From Fusobacteriaceae bacterium (GTDB lineage: Bacteria > Fusobacteriota > Fusobacteriia > Fusobacteriales > Fusobacteriaceae): a DNA stretch of 40,737 nt. The stretch covers positions 1-40,737 of the forward strand of contig JAFGUR010000083.1 of NCBI GenBank assembly GCA_016938425.1, read 5' to 3'. The translations under genes and the position numbers were made by a program. This document shows, one piece after another, positions 6,390-14,617 of the stretch. The notes under the pieces were generated by a model. That model was not told where the DNA came from. It did no database searches and saw only the letters and a program-made list of their open reading frames with translations. Every line of letters begins with the position of its first letter. The first letter of the stretch is position 1.

Positions 6390-8708
6390 TCACATTGATA
6401 AAAACTTATATATTTCAGTTAATCCAGAATAAACCTTATGTCTATTTTCTTCATTAACAATAACAAGACTAGGTACAGAACGTATATTATATTTTAATGC
6501 ATGTTCGATATTGTCACTTGCATTTATAAAAGTAATATTTTCTTCATCTTTCAATAAATTTTTAGCTTCTGGGCACTTTGGACATGTTTCTGTAGTAAAA
6601 AGATATTTATATATAATTTCAGAATTTTTATTCTCTTCGCTGTCTTCTGAATATTTAGTATATTCTTTTCTCATCAAATACTCTGACTGTTTCCCATCAT
6701 TCCAATGCTTTATTGGTCTGTAATAACCTGTAATTCGACTGTATACCTCTGTTTCTTCTGAACAATGAGGGCAAACAAATTGTTCCCCTTCAAGGTATCC
6801 ATGAGTTTTACAAATAGAATAAGTTGGAGATATTGTAAAATATGGAACTCTAAAATTTGAAGCTATTGTTTTTACAAGTTTTGAACATGTTTCCCAATCT
6901 TTTATTTTTTCTCCTAAAAACCCATGAAATACGGTTCCGCCAGTAAATTTACTTTGAAGTTTTTCTTGAATTTCAAGGGCATCAAAAATATCATCTGTAT
7001 AATTTACAGGCAAATGACAAGAATTTGTATAAAAAGGTGACTCTCCATTTTTAGAAGCAAGTACAATCTCTTGATATTTTTCTTTATCCATTTTCGCAAG
7101 TCTATAGCTTGTACTTTCTGCAGGAGTTGCCTCTAAATTATATAAATTCCCTGTTTCTTCTTGAAAATCTGCTATTTTCTCTCTCATAAATTCCAATACT
7201 TTTTCTCCAAATAATCTTCCTCTTTCACTAATAAGACTACTTTTTATCCACGAAGCATTTAAAGAACATTCATTTAGCCCAATTAATCCTATTGTAGAAA
7301 AATGTGTATTAAAATTATTTAGATATCTCTTTGCATAAGGATATAATCCGTCATCCATAAACTTAGTTATTACTTTTCTTTTGATTTCTAATGAACGTTT
7401 TGCAATGTTCATAATATAAGAAAGTCTTTCAAAAAATTCTTCCTCATTTTCTGAAGTGAAAGAAATTCTAGGAAGATTTATTGTAACTACTCCAATTGAA
7501 CCAGTTTTTTCTCCACTTCCAAAAAGTCCTCCAGTTTTTTTCTTCAATTCTCTTTTGTCCAATTGAAGTCTACAACACATGGATCTTACATCTCCGGGAT
7601 TTAAATCTGATTTTATAAAATTTTGAAAATATGGAGTTCCATATTTTGATGTCATATCAAATAAAAGCTTTGCATTTTCACTATTCCAAACAAAATCCTC
7701 TGTTACATTATAAGTTGGTATTGGATATTGAAAACCTCTTCCGTTAGCGTCTCCTTCAAGCATTATTTCTATAAATGCTTTATTTATTATGTCCATTTCT
7801 TTTTGACAATCTTTATATTTAAAATCTACTTTTTTCCCACCGATAATCGCATATTCTTCTGATAAATCCTTTGGTACAGTCCAATCTAGAGTAATATTGG
7901 AAAAAGGAGCTTGAGTTCCCCACCTACTTGGAGTATTTACTCCATAAATAAAGGATTGTATACATTGTTTCACTTCTTTATATTCCATATTATCCTTTTT
8001 TATAAAAGGAGCTAAATATGTATCAAAGCTTGAAAAAGCTTGAGCTCCAGCAAATTCATTTTGCATTATTCCTAAAAAATTAACCATTTGATTGCATAAA
8101 GTCGATAAATGTTTTGCAGGGCTTGAAGTTATCTTCCCATTTACGCCTCCCAAACCTTCTTCTAAAAGCTCTCTTAAAGACCAACCTGCACAATAACCAG
8201 TTAACATTGATAAATCATGTAAATGAAAATCTCCATTTCTATGAGAATTTGCAATTTCTTCGTCATATATTTCTGACAACCAATAATTAGCAGAAATTGC
8301 TCCAGAATTATGTAATATAAGTCCTCCAATAGAATAGGTTACTGTAGAATTTTCTTTAACTCTCCAATCCTCTGTATTTATATAAGAATCTACTACTTTT
8401 GAGTAATCCAAAATGTTTTTCATATCTCTTAGTTTTTCTCTTTGCTTTCTGTATAAAATATATGCTTTGGCAACTTTGCTATACCCTACATCACTAAGAA
8501 CTTTTTCTACTGAATTCTGTATTTCTTCAATGTCAACTTTTCCGTGTATAATTTTCTCTTGAAAATCAGCAGTAACTCTCAAAGACAATATGTCTAGCAT
8601 GTCTTCAGAAAAACAAGTTTTCGTTGCATTAAATGCTTTTTCAATTGCTTTTTTTACTTTAAACACTTGAAAATCATCAATTTTCCCATTTCTTTTTACT
8701 ACTTTCAC
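6390..8708 (-). CDS. nrdD: Anaerobic ribonucleoside-triphosphate reductase with C-terminal redoxin domain
   Basis: Class III ribonucleotide reductase that makes dNTPs anaerobically using a glycyl radical. Residues 1 to about 95 form the ATP-cone allosteric domain (VVKRNGKIDDF). The catalytic barrel includes the active-site cysteine region SMCCRLQLD. The zinc site appears as C633KTH and C646PHC, followed by the radical loop SRITGYYRP with Gly661. Beyond the usual end, residues about 697-772 form a glutaredoxin/thioredoxin-like domain with CPKC (709-712) and cis-Pro motif RSVPSLV. This suggests the redoxin-dependent NrdD2 type with its reductant supplied in cis. Start: GTG after GGGGGG. NrdR-like boxes overlap its promoter. 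Confidence 0.95.
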   Translation of the reverse strand: MKVVKRNGKIDDFQVFKVKKAIEKAFNATKTCFSEDMLDILSLRVTADFQEKIIHGKVDIEEIQNSVEKVLSDVGYSKVAKAYILYRKQREKLRDMKNILDYSKVVDSYINTEDWRVKENSTVTYSIGGLILHNSGAISANYWLSEIYDEEIANSHRNGDFHLHDLSMLTGYCAGWSLRELLEEGLGGVNGKITSSPAKHLSTLCNQMVNFLGIMQNEFAGAQAFSSFDTYLAPFIKKDNMEYKEVKQCIQSFIYGVNTPSRWGTQAPFSNITLDWTVPKDLSEEYAIIGGKKVDFKYKDCQKEMDIINKAFIEIMLEGDANGRGFQYPIPTYNVTEDFVWNSENAKLLFDMTSKYGTPYFQNFIKSDLNPGDVRSMCCRLQLDKRELKKKTGGLFGSGEKTGSIGVVTINLPRISFTSENEEEFFERLSYIMNIAKRSLEIKRKVITKFMDDGLYPYAKRYLNNFNTHFSTIGLIGLNECSLNASWIKSSLISERGRLFGEKVLEFMREKIADFQEETGNLYNLEATPAESTSYRLAKMDKEKYQEIVLASKNGESPFYTNSCHLPVNYTDDIFDALEIQEKLQSKFTGGTVFHGFLGEKIKDWETCSKLVKTIASNFRVPYFTISPTYSICKTHGYLEGEQFVCPHCSEETEVYSRITGYYRPIKHWNDGKQSEYLMRKEYTKYSEDSEENKNSEIIYKYLFTTETCPKCPEAKNLLKDEENITFINASDNIEHALKYNIRSVPSLVIVNEENRHKVYSGLTEIYKFLSM

Positions 8709-8814
8709 TTAACAATCCCCCCATAAATAAAAAATTATTTTAGATAATTTACTTGTAGTTTTTTTATGTCTCTTATATAGGATACTCCTATTTTTTACAA
8801 AAATCAAATAAAAA

Positions 8815-8862
8815 ACACTATATATTGTATATTTTTCATTATTACAACCCAATATGTAGTAT
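8815..8862 (-). promoter_or_regulatory. Two NrdR-box-like operators overlapping the nrdD promoter
   Basis: ACACTATATATTGTAT (8815-8830) and ACCCAATATGTAGTAT (8847-8862) both fit the NrdR consensus acaCwAtATaTwGtgt closely. They are offset by 32 bp, about three helical turns, which is typical of NrdR operators. On the minus strand a possible promoter, TTGGGT (8847-8852), 17 bases, TACAAT (8824-8829), lies inside the two boxes, so bound NrdR would block it. nrdR itself is not in the window. Apart from these boxes and the divergent promoter at 8949-8977, I see nothing else in the 302-bp gap between nrdD and the ATPase gene. Confidence 0.72.
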
Positions 8863-8948
8863 TTGTTAATGGTTGAGAGTATCTTAAAATAAGTTTAATT
8901 TTTTTGCTTTTACTTAGTAGTTTATGTTTTTTAAGATGGATATTTTAT

Positions 8949-8977
8949 TTGTAAATCTTTATTTAGTTGAGTATACT
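8949..8977 (+). promoter_or_regulatory. Promoter of the ATPase-HNH defence cassette
   Basis: TTGTAA (8949-8954), 17 bases, TATACT (8972-8977), then a start codon at 9011 preceded by GGAGG. This gives the cassette its own promoter, divergent from nrdD. Confidence 0.6.
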
Positions 8978-9010
8978 TAAAATTGAAAATTAAGTTTTTT
9001 GGAGGAAAAT

Positions 9011-10777
9011 ATGGAGTTACTTTATGTGTGGGTAGAAGAGTATGGGAATATTAGGAGACAGGGGTTTAACTTTAGTCCAAATTATGATATTAATTATGAC
9101 CCCGATACAAAAGAATTAAAATGTGAAAAAAAAGAAATGCAACAACCAAAATTATTTGGAGATAATATTTCCAATATTACTGCTATTGTTGGAAAAAATG
9201 GGAGTGGGAAGAGTACTTTGCTTCAAATTATTATGTTAATAAAAAAGGAGCAATCTATATATAAAAATATGTTTGCTTGCATTTTTAAAAATTATAAAGG
9301 GAAATTGTATTCCAGTAATAAGCAAATACTTACAGCAAATTTTTTAGAGTTAGAAGAAGAATCAAACTTTGAATTAATATATTACTACGATAATATCGAC
9401 GATTCCATAAAATACAATCAGTCATATAATGGGGAGGTTTTTTCTGATATATCTACGGGTTATTTGTTAAACCCCAAATCTTCTTCCATGGAAAGTTCGA
9501 ATAAATTGTTATACGATTATCATTTTGAAGAATTAAAAAAACAAGTTAATTTTTTTAAAGATAAACATAATGTATTGAAAAAATTGCCTTATAATAAATA
9601 TTTTGAATCTTTAAAATCAATAAAAACAATTAGAGTAGAAATATATCAATTTAGTGATATTAAAATGATAAAATACCATGAGAAAAATGTTGAAAAAATC
9701 ATAAAAAAAATAAATTTCAAGGAATTGAACAAAGAATCTTTTGCAGGGAAATTAGTAGAAGAATTATTAAAGAGATTAATATATGATTTATGTGGAGATG
9801 AAAGTTCACAAGAATTAATTAAAGATTTACTCGATGAAAAGAAAAAAGTAATAGGATTAAATTCATTTCTAGATATATTAAATGAAAAACAATTAGCAAC
9901 TACATTTATTAGTAATGATGAGAGTATTAAGATTATAAAAAAAATTTTGAAAAAAGAAAGTATATTTAAAGAAATTCATAGTATTCTTAATGATTCTATA
10001 GAAATAAATTTTTTAACAGACGGTGGAGAACCAACACAAAAATTTAATGATTTTATCAATGATTTTCAAAGAATACAATCTATATTTAAGTTTAGATGGA
10101 CAGTTTTACTAAGTTCCGGAGAATTAACATTATTAAAAATAATGGGAAGATTCCATTCTACGGGTGGAAACTATTTCTCACCATTAATTTTATTGGATGA
10201 ACCTGATACTACTCTTCATCCAGAATGGCAAAGAAATATGGTTGCATTTTTAAATTCTTATTTTTCAGAAATTTATTATAATTGTGCTGAGGAACGAAAT
10301 AAAAACATCCAAATAATCCTGACTTCCCACTCTCCCTTTATCGCAAGCGACTTACCGAGAGAAAATGTGATTATGCTTAATACTGATAAAGATGGAAATT
10401 GCGTTGTGAAGAATGACAAAGATATAAAAACTTTTGGAGCTAATATTTTTGATTTGTACACAGACGCTTTCTTTGTTGAATCTAGTTTTGGAGAGTTTGC
10501 AAAAGGGAAGATAAAAGATGTTGTAAAGGATTTGACTCTAAATGAAAAAGGAGAGTATAGTGATTTATCGAAAGAAAGAATTAAAGAAATTGAATATATT
10601 ATTAATTCTATTGGAGAAAAACTTGTAAGTGCTAAATTAAAAAAATTATATGAAGAATATAGAAATAATAAAAACAGTGAAGAGTATAAAAAAGAACAAT
10701 TAAAAATGTTACAAGAAAAACTTGGACTCTCTAATGAACAAATGATAAACATTATCAAAACTGGTGATTTACAATGA
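9011..10777 (+). CDS. SMC/ABC-type AAA ATPase, Septu PtuA-like
   Basis: 588-residue cytoplasmic ATPase of the RecF/SMC/OLD superfamily. Walker A GKNGSGKST is at 61-69, the signature LSSGE near 367-371, Walker B LILLDEPDTTLHP near 392-404, and the H-loop TSHSPF near 437. The 300 residues between Walker A and the signature are lysine- and glutamate-rich, consistent with a coiled-coil or helical insertion. No TOPRIM domain follows, so it is not OLD/GajA. The next gene encodes an HNH nuclease and overlaps at ATGA, the arrangement of the Septu anti-phage system (ATPase PtuA, nuclease PtuB). I chose ATG 9011, with GGAGG at 9001, over the upstream TTG. The assignment to Septu is by architecture, not by sequence search. 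Confidence 0.78.
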   Translation: MELLYVWVEEYGNIRRQGFNFSPNYDINYDPDTKELKCEKKEMQQPKLFGDNISNITAIVGKNGSGKSTLLQIIMLIKKEQSIYKNMFACIFKNYKGKLYSSNKQILTANFLELEEESNFELIYYYDNIDDSIKYNQSYNGEVFSDISTGYLLNPKSSSMESSNKLLYDYHFEELKKQVNFFKDKHNVLKKLPYNKYFESLKSIKTIRVEIYQFSDIKMIKYHEKNVEKIIKKINFKELNKESFAGKLVEELLKRLIYDLCGDESSQELIKDLLDEKKKVIGLNSFLDILNEKQLATTFISNDESIKIIKKILKKESIFKEIHSILNDSIEINFLTDGGEPTQKFNDFINDFQRIQSIFKFRWTVLLSSGELTLLKIMGRFHSTGGNYFSPLILLDEPDTTLHPEWQRNMVAFLNSYFSEIYYNCAEERNKNIQIILTSHSPFIASDLPRENVIMLNTDKDGNCVVKNDKDIKTFGANIFDLYTDAFFVESSFGEFAKGKIKDVVKDLTLNEKGEYSDLSKERIKEIEYIINSIGEKLVSAKLKKLYEEYRNNKNSEEYKKEQLKMLQEKLGLSNEQMINIIKTGDLQ

Positions 10778-11811
10778 TTAAAATAGATACAAGTAAAATT
10801 AATAATTGGAAAGATATAAATAAAAAGCATAGTGAATGGTTTTTTGAAGAATTTAAAAGTAATTTTTTGGAACAATTAGGAAATTATAAAAATCTTGAGG
10901 AGAAAGAAAAATGGTTTTTATCCTCTTTGTTTGAAGTTTCAGAAAAAATGGATGAATCTAACATAGATTTATTCACTAAAGAAATCAAAATCTTTTCAGT
11001 TACTAAATTTGATAAGGTTAAACTGGAATTCTTAAAAACTGAATATCAGTCTTTAAGGGATGAAGCAAAAGAAGTTATAAAAAACTGTTTTAAATATGAT
11101 AAGAGATTTATTAATGATAATATTGAAAAATGGTGTAGAAATCTTTTCTTATATTTGGCAAATATAGTAGTATGTCCTTATTGTAATAGGCAATATATTA
11201 CTAAGTTTAATGAACAGGAGAAAGAAAAGAAGAGGTCAACAGCAGACCTTGACCACTTCTACCCACAAGCACAATATCCATATTTAGCGTTGTCTTTATA
11301 CAACTTTATTCCCAGTTGTCATACTTGTAATTCTACTATGAAAAATCAAGATAAAATTGGGATAGATACTCACATCTACCCATACACCGATTCTATGGAA
11401 GAAGATATAAAGTTTACTATAGAAACAGATAGTTTTATGGATAATGTTTTTACTAAAAACCAAAACTTAAATATTGATATAGATGTTATTAGTACAGGTG
11501 TAGAAAAAACTAAGAAAATTAAAAATAGCTTAGAAACTTTTAAACTAAAGGAAGTATATAAAAATTCCCACAGTAAATATGTAGGAGATTTAATACATAA
11601 TTTTCAAAAGTACCCAAAATCCTATACAAAAGCACTTGGAGAGATTTTCTTAGAAGAAAATAAGAATTCAAAGGAACACCAAGAAAAACTCCAAATCCTA
11701 AACGATAATTTCCAAGAAATTATCAAAAAACCCTATACGGACAAAATAGAAAAAGGCGAACCCCTCGCCAAACTCACAAAAGACATAATGGAAGAACTTG
11801 GAATCAAATAA
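10774..11811 (+). CDS. HNH endonuclease, Septu PtuB-like
   Basis: 345 residues. A zinc-finger HNH core sits in the middle: CPYC (134-137), the catalytic DLDHFYP (158-164) with His161, then Asn177 and CHTC (182-185). This is the treble-clef HNH layout of PtuB and related effector nucleases. The N-terminal 125 and C-terminal 150 residues have no recognised domain and may bind the ATPase. The start ATG overlaps the ATPase stop (ATGA), indicating translational coupling. A terminator follows directly, so the two genes form a closed cassette. No reverse transcriptase or retron RNA is seen nearby, so it is not a retron-linked version. Confidence 0.8.
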   Translation: MIKIDTSKINNWKDINKKHSEWFFEEFKSNFLEQLGNYKNLEEKEKWFLSSLFEVSEKMDESNIDLFTKEIKIFSVTKFDKVKLEFLKTEYQSLRDEAKEVIKNCFKYDKRFINDNIEKWCRNLFLYLANIVVCPYCNRQYITKFNEQEKEKKRSTADLDHFYPQAQYPYLALSLYNFIPSCHTCNSTMKNQDKIGIDTHIYPYTDSMEEDIKFTIETDSFMDNVFTKNQNLNIDIDVISTGVEKTKKIKNSLETFKLKEVYKNSHSKYVGDLIHNFQKYPKSYTKALGEIFLEENKNSKEHQEKLQILNDNFQEIIKKPYTDKIEKGEPLAKLTKDIMEELGIK

Positions 11812-11815
11812 GCTC

Positions 11816-11850
11816 AAGAAGATTTTTAAAAAAATCTTCTTTTTTATTTT
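11816..11850 (+). terminator. Terminator of the ATPase-HNH cassette
   Basis: Stem AAGAAGATTT / AAATCTTCTT (11816-11825 and 11832-11841) with a 6-base loop, followed by TTTTTATTTT. It starts four bases after the HNH stop codon. Confidence 0.9.
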
Positions 11851-11895
11851 TTTGAAAATAAAAAAATAAATAAAAGGAAATACCTTTATTTTTAG

Positions 11896-12037
11896 TAGAA
11901 CTCTTATGGAATTTATTTTATTTGAAAATTTCAACTTACTTAAAAAACCCTTCAAAAGTTTCAGACAATAGAACTACGATAAAATCTCTGTAGTTACTTT
12001 AGCTACTTTATAATAGAACTCTTACAACAAAATCTCT
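11896..12037 (+). repeat. Short imperfect direct repeats upstream of the DJ-1/PfpI gene
   Basis: TAGAACTCTTA occurs exactly at 11896-11906 and 12014-12024. A longer, looser pair starting AATAGAACT and containing AAAATCTCT lies at 11967-11989 and 12012-12037. They are in the non-coding gap between the HNH terminator and the next gene. Function is unknown; they could be binding sites or relics of earlier insertions. Confidence 0.4.
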
Positions 12038-12085
12038 AAAATAACTACTAAACACATTATTAATTTTTAAGGAGATGATGATTTA

Positions 12086-12727
12086 GTGGAAAATGAATTA
12101 GCTGGAAAAAAAGTTGCCGTTCTTGTAGAGACAGAATATATTCATGACGAGATTACCTTTTATGAAAAATATTTTACTTCTCTAGGAGCTCAAGTTGACT
12201 TTATCACTTATCTATTTGGTAAACCTGAAAGAACTATAATATGTGATATTACTGACACAGAAAACCCTGCAGAACATATTCACACAATGAAAGTCTATAA
12301 AGATTTTGATGAGTCCAATCCTAATGATTATTCAATTGTTCTTGTTGGTGCCAATTATGTTGCTTGCCGACTTAGAGAAATTATGCCTATGGGTAGCTTG
12401 TCCAATGTTGATAAACTTAGAACTCCTCCTGCTGTTAGGTTTTTTGCAAGTGCAATGATGAACCCTAACATTGTAAAAGGCGCTTTATGCCACGGATTAT
12501 GGCTATTAACACCTGTTCCAGAGTTACTAAAAGGTAGAAGAGTTATTTGTCATACCGTTGTCTTAGCTGATATTTATAATGCTGGTGGTGTTTACGTTCC
12601 AGACCCTTCACATGTTGTAGTTGATGAAGATTTGGTCACAGCTCGTTCTGCTCAAGACTTAGAAATTTACGCAGAAAATATAATGAAAACATACAGAAAT
12701 CTTATTGAAAAAAAGGAGACTATATGA
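12086..12727 (+). CDS. DJ-1/PfpI superfamily protein
   Basis: 213 residues with the class-I glutamine-amidotransferase-like fold of DJ-1/PfpI proteins. The nucleophile elbow is GALCHGLW (Cys135, His136), and an acidic residue (Glu15) sits in the VLVETEY segment where the family places its Cys-activating acid. The segment LKGRRVICHTVVLADIYNAGG is also characteristic. Members include deglycase or chaperone-like enzymes, cysteine peptidases and hydratases, and sequence alone does not choose among them. Start is GTG with AAGGAGATGATGA upstream. It overlaps the AGE-epimerase gene at ATGA, so the two are co-translated and may act on the same carbohydrate-derived substrate (inference). Confidence 0.8.
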   Translation: MENELAGKKVAVLVETEYIHDEITFYEKYFTSLGAQVDFITYLFGKPERTIICDITDTENPAEHIHTMKVYKDFDESNPNDYSIVLVGANYVACRLREIMPMGSLSNVDKLRTPPAVRFFASAMMNPNIVKGALCHGLWLLTPVPELLKGRRVICHTVVLADIYNAGGVYVPDPSHVVVDEDLVTARSAQDLEIYAENIMKTYRNLIEKKETI

Positions 12728-14202
12728 AATTAAATAAAAAAGCTTTGGACAATGCTAAATATTTTGATATTAAAAAATTAATTGATAATCATCCAGACCC
12801 AGAAAAATGGATTAAACATATAGATGAAGATTTAATGAAATATTGGATGACTGAAGAAGCAAAGGACTTTGATTTAAATTTATTTTCAACTTATAGAGCC
12901 AACAATGGAAAGAAAATTTCAAAAAATCCTAGTGAATATCCAAAAGAAATAGTTGAAGCTCTAAATAGTAATGATACTAAAGGTTTAATTGACCTTGATG
13001 AAAACTATATTAGATCTCATTCTCGCCAAACATTTGGTTATGGAATCGCATACAATATGACTGGAAAAACTGAATATCTTGAACTTTGCAAAAAAGGTGC
13101 TGAAGCTTTAATGCTTGCCTTTGATAAAGAAAATGGAATGTTTACAAAACAAAATAACATTAATGGTGAGTGGAGTGACCCAATTGATAAAAGAACTTCA
13201 CAAGATTTAGCTTATGGAGTAACTGGTATTGGAATGTATTACTATTTGACTCATGATGAAAAGGCTCTATTCAAATTGCTTCAAGCAAAAAATCATATTT
13301 TCAATCAATATTTATCATATGGTAGAGGATATTTTACTTGGTATCCTAAAACAAAAGATAATCAAACAGATGACCAAGTTGAAATTGTTGCTCAACTTGA
13401 CCAAATTTATGCATATATGATTTGGCTTACTCCTGCATTGCCAGAACCATATCAAACTGATTGGAAAAATTCTCTTAAAGAAATTGTAAATATAATAATT
13501 ACTAGATTCTATAGTGAAAGATATGGATTCTTCTGGGGAACAAATACAGATACTCAGTCTATGCAATTAGGAACTGACCATACAGATTTTGGGCATTCTA
13601 TAAAAACTATGTGGTTAATTTATGAAGTAGGACTTCTTACAAAAGAAATCGCTTTTGTCGATTTTGCTAGACCAAAAATTGATAAAATATTAAAGAAAGC
13701 CTATATAGAAGAAAATGGTTCGTGGGCAAGAAGATTTAGAGAAGATGGAACCCTAGATAGAGACAAAGAATGGTGGGGCCTTGCTGAATTAGACCAAGCT
13801 TGTGCGATACTTTCTCTAAATGACCCTTCTTATCTATCATATTTAAACAATACTTATGATTATTGGTTTAAACATATGATTGATAAAGAATATGGAGAAA
13901 TTTGGCATATGGTTTTATCAAAAGATGACATGCCAGATATAAAATATCCAAAAATCCATTCTTGGAAAAATTGCCTACATAGTACAGAACATGCTTTATT
14001 TGGTTATATAATAGCAAGTCAAATTAAAAATAAAGAATTTACTCTTTATTATGCTTTTAAATCAAAAGATGATGTTTGCTATAAAAGAGTAGCTCCATAT
14101 CTTTTCAGAGCAAATATAACTAAGGTAGAAGAAATAGAAAGTATTAAATTTATGGAAAATGGAAATAAAAAAATTGCTGTTTCTTATTATTCTTTGCATT
14201 AA
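12724..14202 (+). CDS. AGE-family sugar epimerase/isomerase
   Basis: 492-residue protein that reads as an (alpha/alpha)6-barrel of the N-acylglucosamine 2-epimerase (AGE) group. Visible segments are RSHSRQTFGYGIAYNMTG, TSQDLAYGVTGIGMYYYLT, TDHTDFGHSIKTMWLIYEVG and EWWGLAELDQACAILS, which supply the barrel-lining Arg, His and Glu residues. It is about 90 residues longer than classic AGE enzymes, mostly at the N-terminus. Family activities include 2-epimerisation of GlcNAc or cellobiose and mannose-fructose isomerisation; the substrate here is not evident. It has no signal peptide, so it acts in the cytoplasm. Its start overlaps the DJ-1/PfpI stop codon. No terminator is obvious before the downstream mobile element. 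Confidence 0.78.
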   Translation: MKLNKKALDNAKYFDIKKLIDNHPDPEKWIKHIDEDLMKYWMTEEAKDFDLNLFSTYRANNGKKISKNPSEYPKEIVEALNSNDTKGLIDLDENYIRSHSRQTFGYGIAYNMTGKTEYLELCKKGAEALMLAFDKENGMFTKQNNINGEWSDPIDKRTSQDLAYGVTGIGMYYYLTHDEKALFKLLQAKNHIFNQYLSYGRGYFTWYPKTKDNQTDDQVEIVAQLDQIYAYMIWLTPALPEPYQTDWKNSLKEIVNIIITRFYSERYGFFWGTNTDTQSMQLGTDHTDFGHSIKTMWLIYEVGLLTKEIAFVDFARPKIDKILKKAYIEENGSWARRFREDGTLDRDKEWWGLAELDQACAILSLNDPSYLSYLNNTYDYWFKHMIDKEYGEIWHMVLSKDDMPDIKYPKIHSWKNCLHSTEHALFGYIIASQIKNKEFTLYYAFKSKDDVCYKRVAPYLFRANITKVEEIESIKFMENGNKKIAVSYYSLH

Positions 14203-14240
14203 GGATTGATAAGTTAACTGTTATCTGTAAAACTCAAAAT

Positions 14241-14590
14241 TAGTTAGTTGCAAAACTAAAAAAATAATTGTACATAAGTATAAATAGAAAGTCTTGGTTT
14301 TAGAGGATTGGCGAGGAGTAATCCTTGCCATGGGCTTGGGTGCCGTCCTGAATCTCTCCTCTTTCCCTAATGCCGTCAACTTAAGAAAATTTTAAGTATA
14401 ATTTGCTTAAATTATAAGCTCTAATGAAGGTTAAAAAAGTTAAAGCTTCAAGTCTCCCCTTATGAGGGAGTTCTTTAGAATCACAAAATTGATGACATTG
14501 TATCTTTCTCCACTGGAGGTGGTGGAAATCTATAAAAACACAGTTTTTTATATAAAAATAATCAAGCCATTGGAGTTTTGCAACAAACTA
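14241..14590. mobile_element. Composite non-coding element: inverted copy of the 250-bp family, carrying a nested insertion
   Basis: Read on the minus strand, this begins TAGTTTGTTGCAAAACTCCAA and ends TTTTGCAACTAACTA, like the element at 5608-5857, and shares its core (CAGTGGGGAAAGATA there, CCAGTGGAGAAAGATA here, then CCCATGG and CCTCGCCA). Flanks AAACTCAAAAT (14230-14240) and AAACTAAAAAT (14591-14601) match at 10 of 11 bases, consistent with a 10-11-bp target duplication. A second element occupies 14370-14500. The whole 415-bp gap between the epimerase and inhibitor genes is essentially this composite; no coding potential is seen. Confidence 0.75.
14370..14500. mobile_element. 131-bp nested MITE with TA target duplication
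   Basis: Ends are ATGCCGTCAACTTA (left) and CAATGTCATCAATTTTG (right end read inward), an imperfect inverted repeat. TA lies at each boundary (14368-14369, 14501-14502). Removing the element and one TA restores CCCTATC, which equals the uninterrupted GATAGGG of the copy at 5608-5857. TA duplication is characteristic of the Tc1/mariner-IS630 superfamily. A related 99-bp copy is at 24316-24414. Confidence 0.8.
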
Positions 14591-14617
14591 AAACTAAAAA
14601 TATAAGGAGGTATTAAA

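Noticed and set aside
10276..10875. 199-codon open frame on the minus strand, opposite the ATPase/HNH junction
   Set aside because: Its product is a Phe/Ser/Leu-rich low-complexity string typical of antisense to AT-rich coding DNA, and the plus-strand genes there have clear motifs and ribosome sites.
8709..11815. Retron-associated version of the ATPase-HNH pair
   Set aside because: No reverse-transcriptase gene and no msr/msd-like structured segment lie in the cassette or its flanks.
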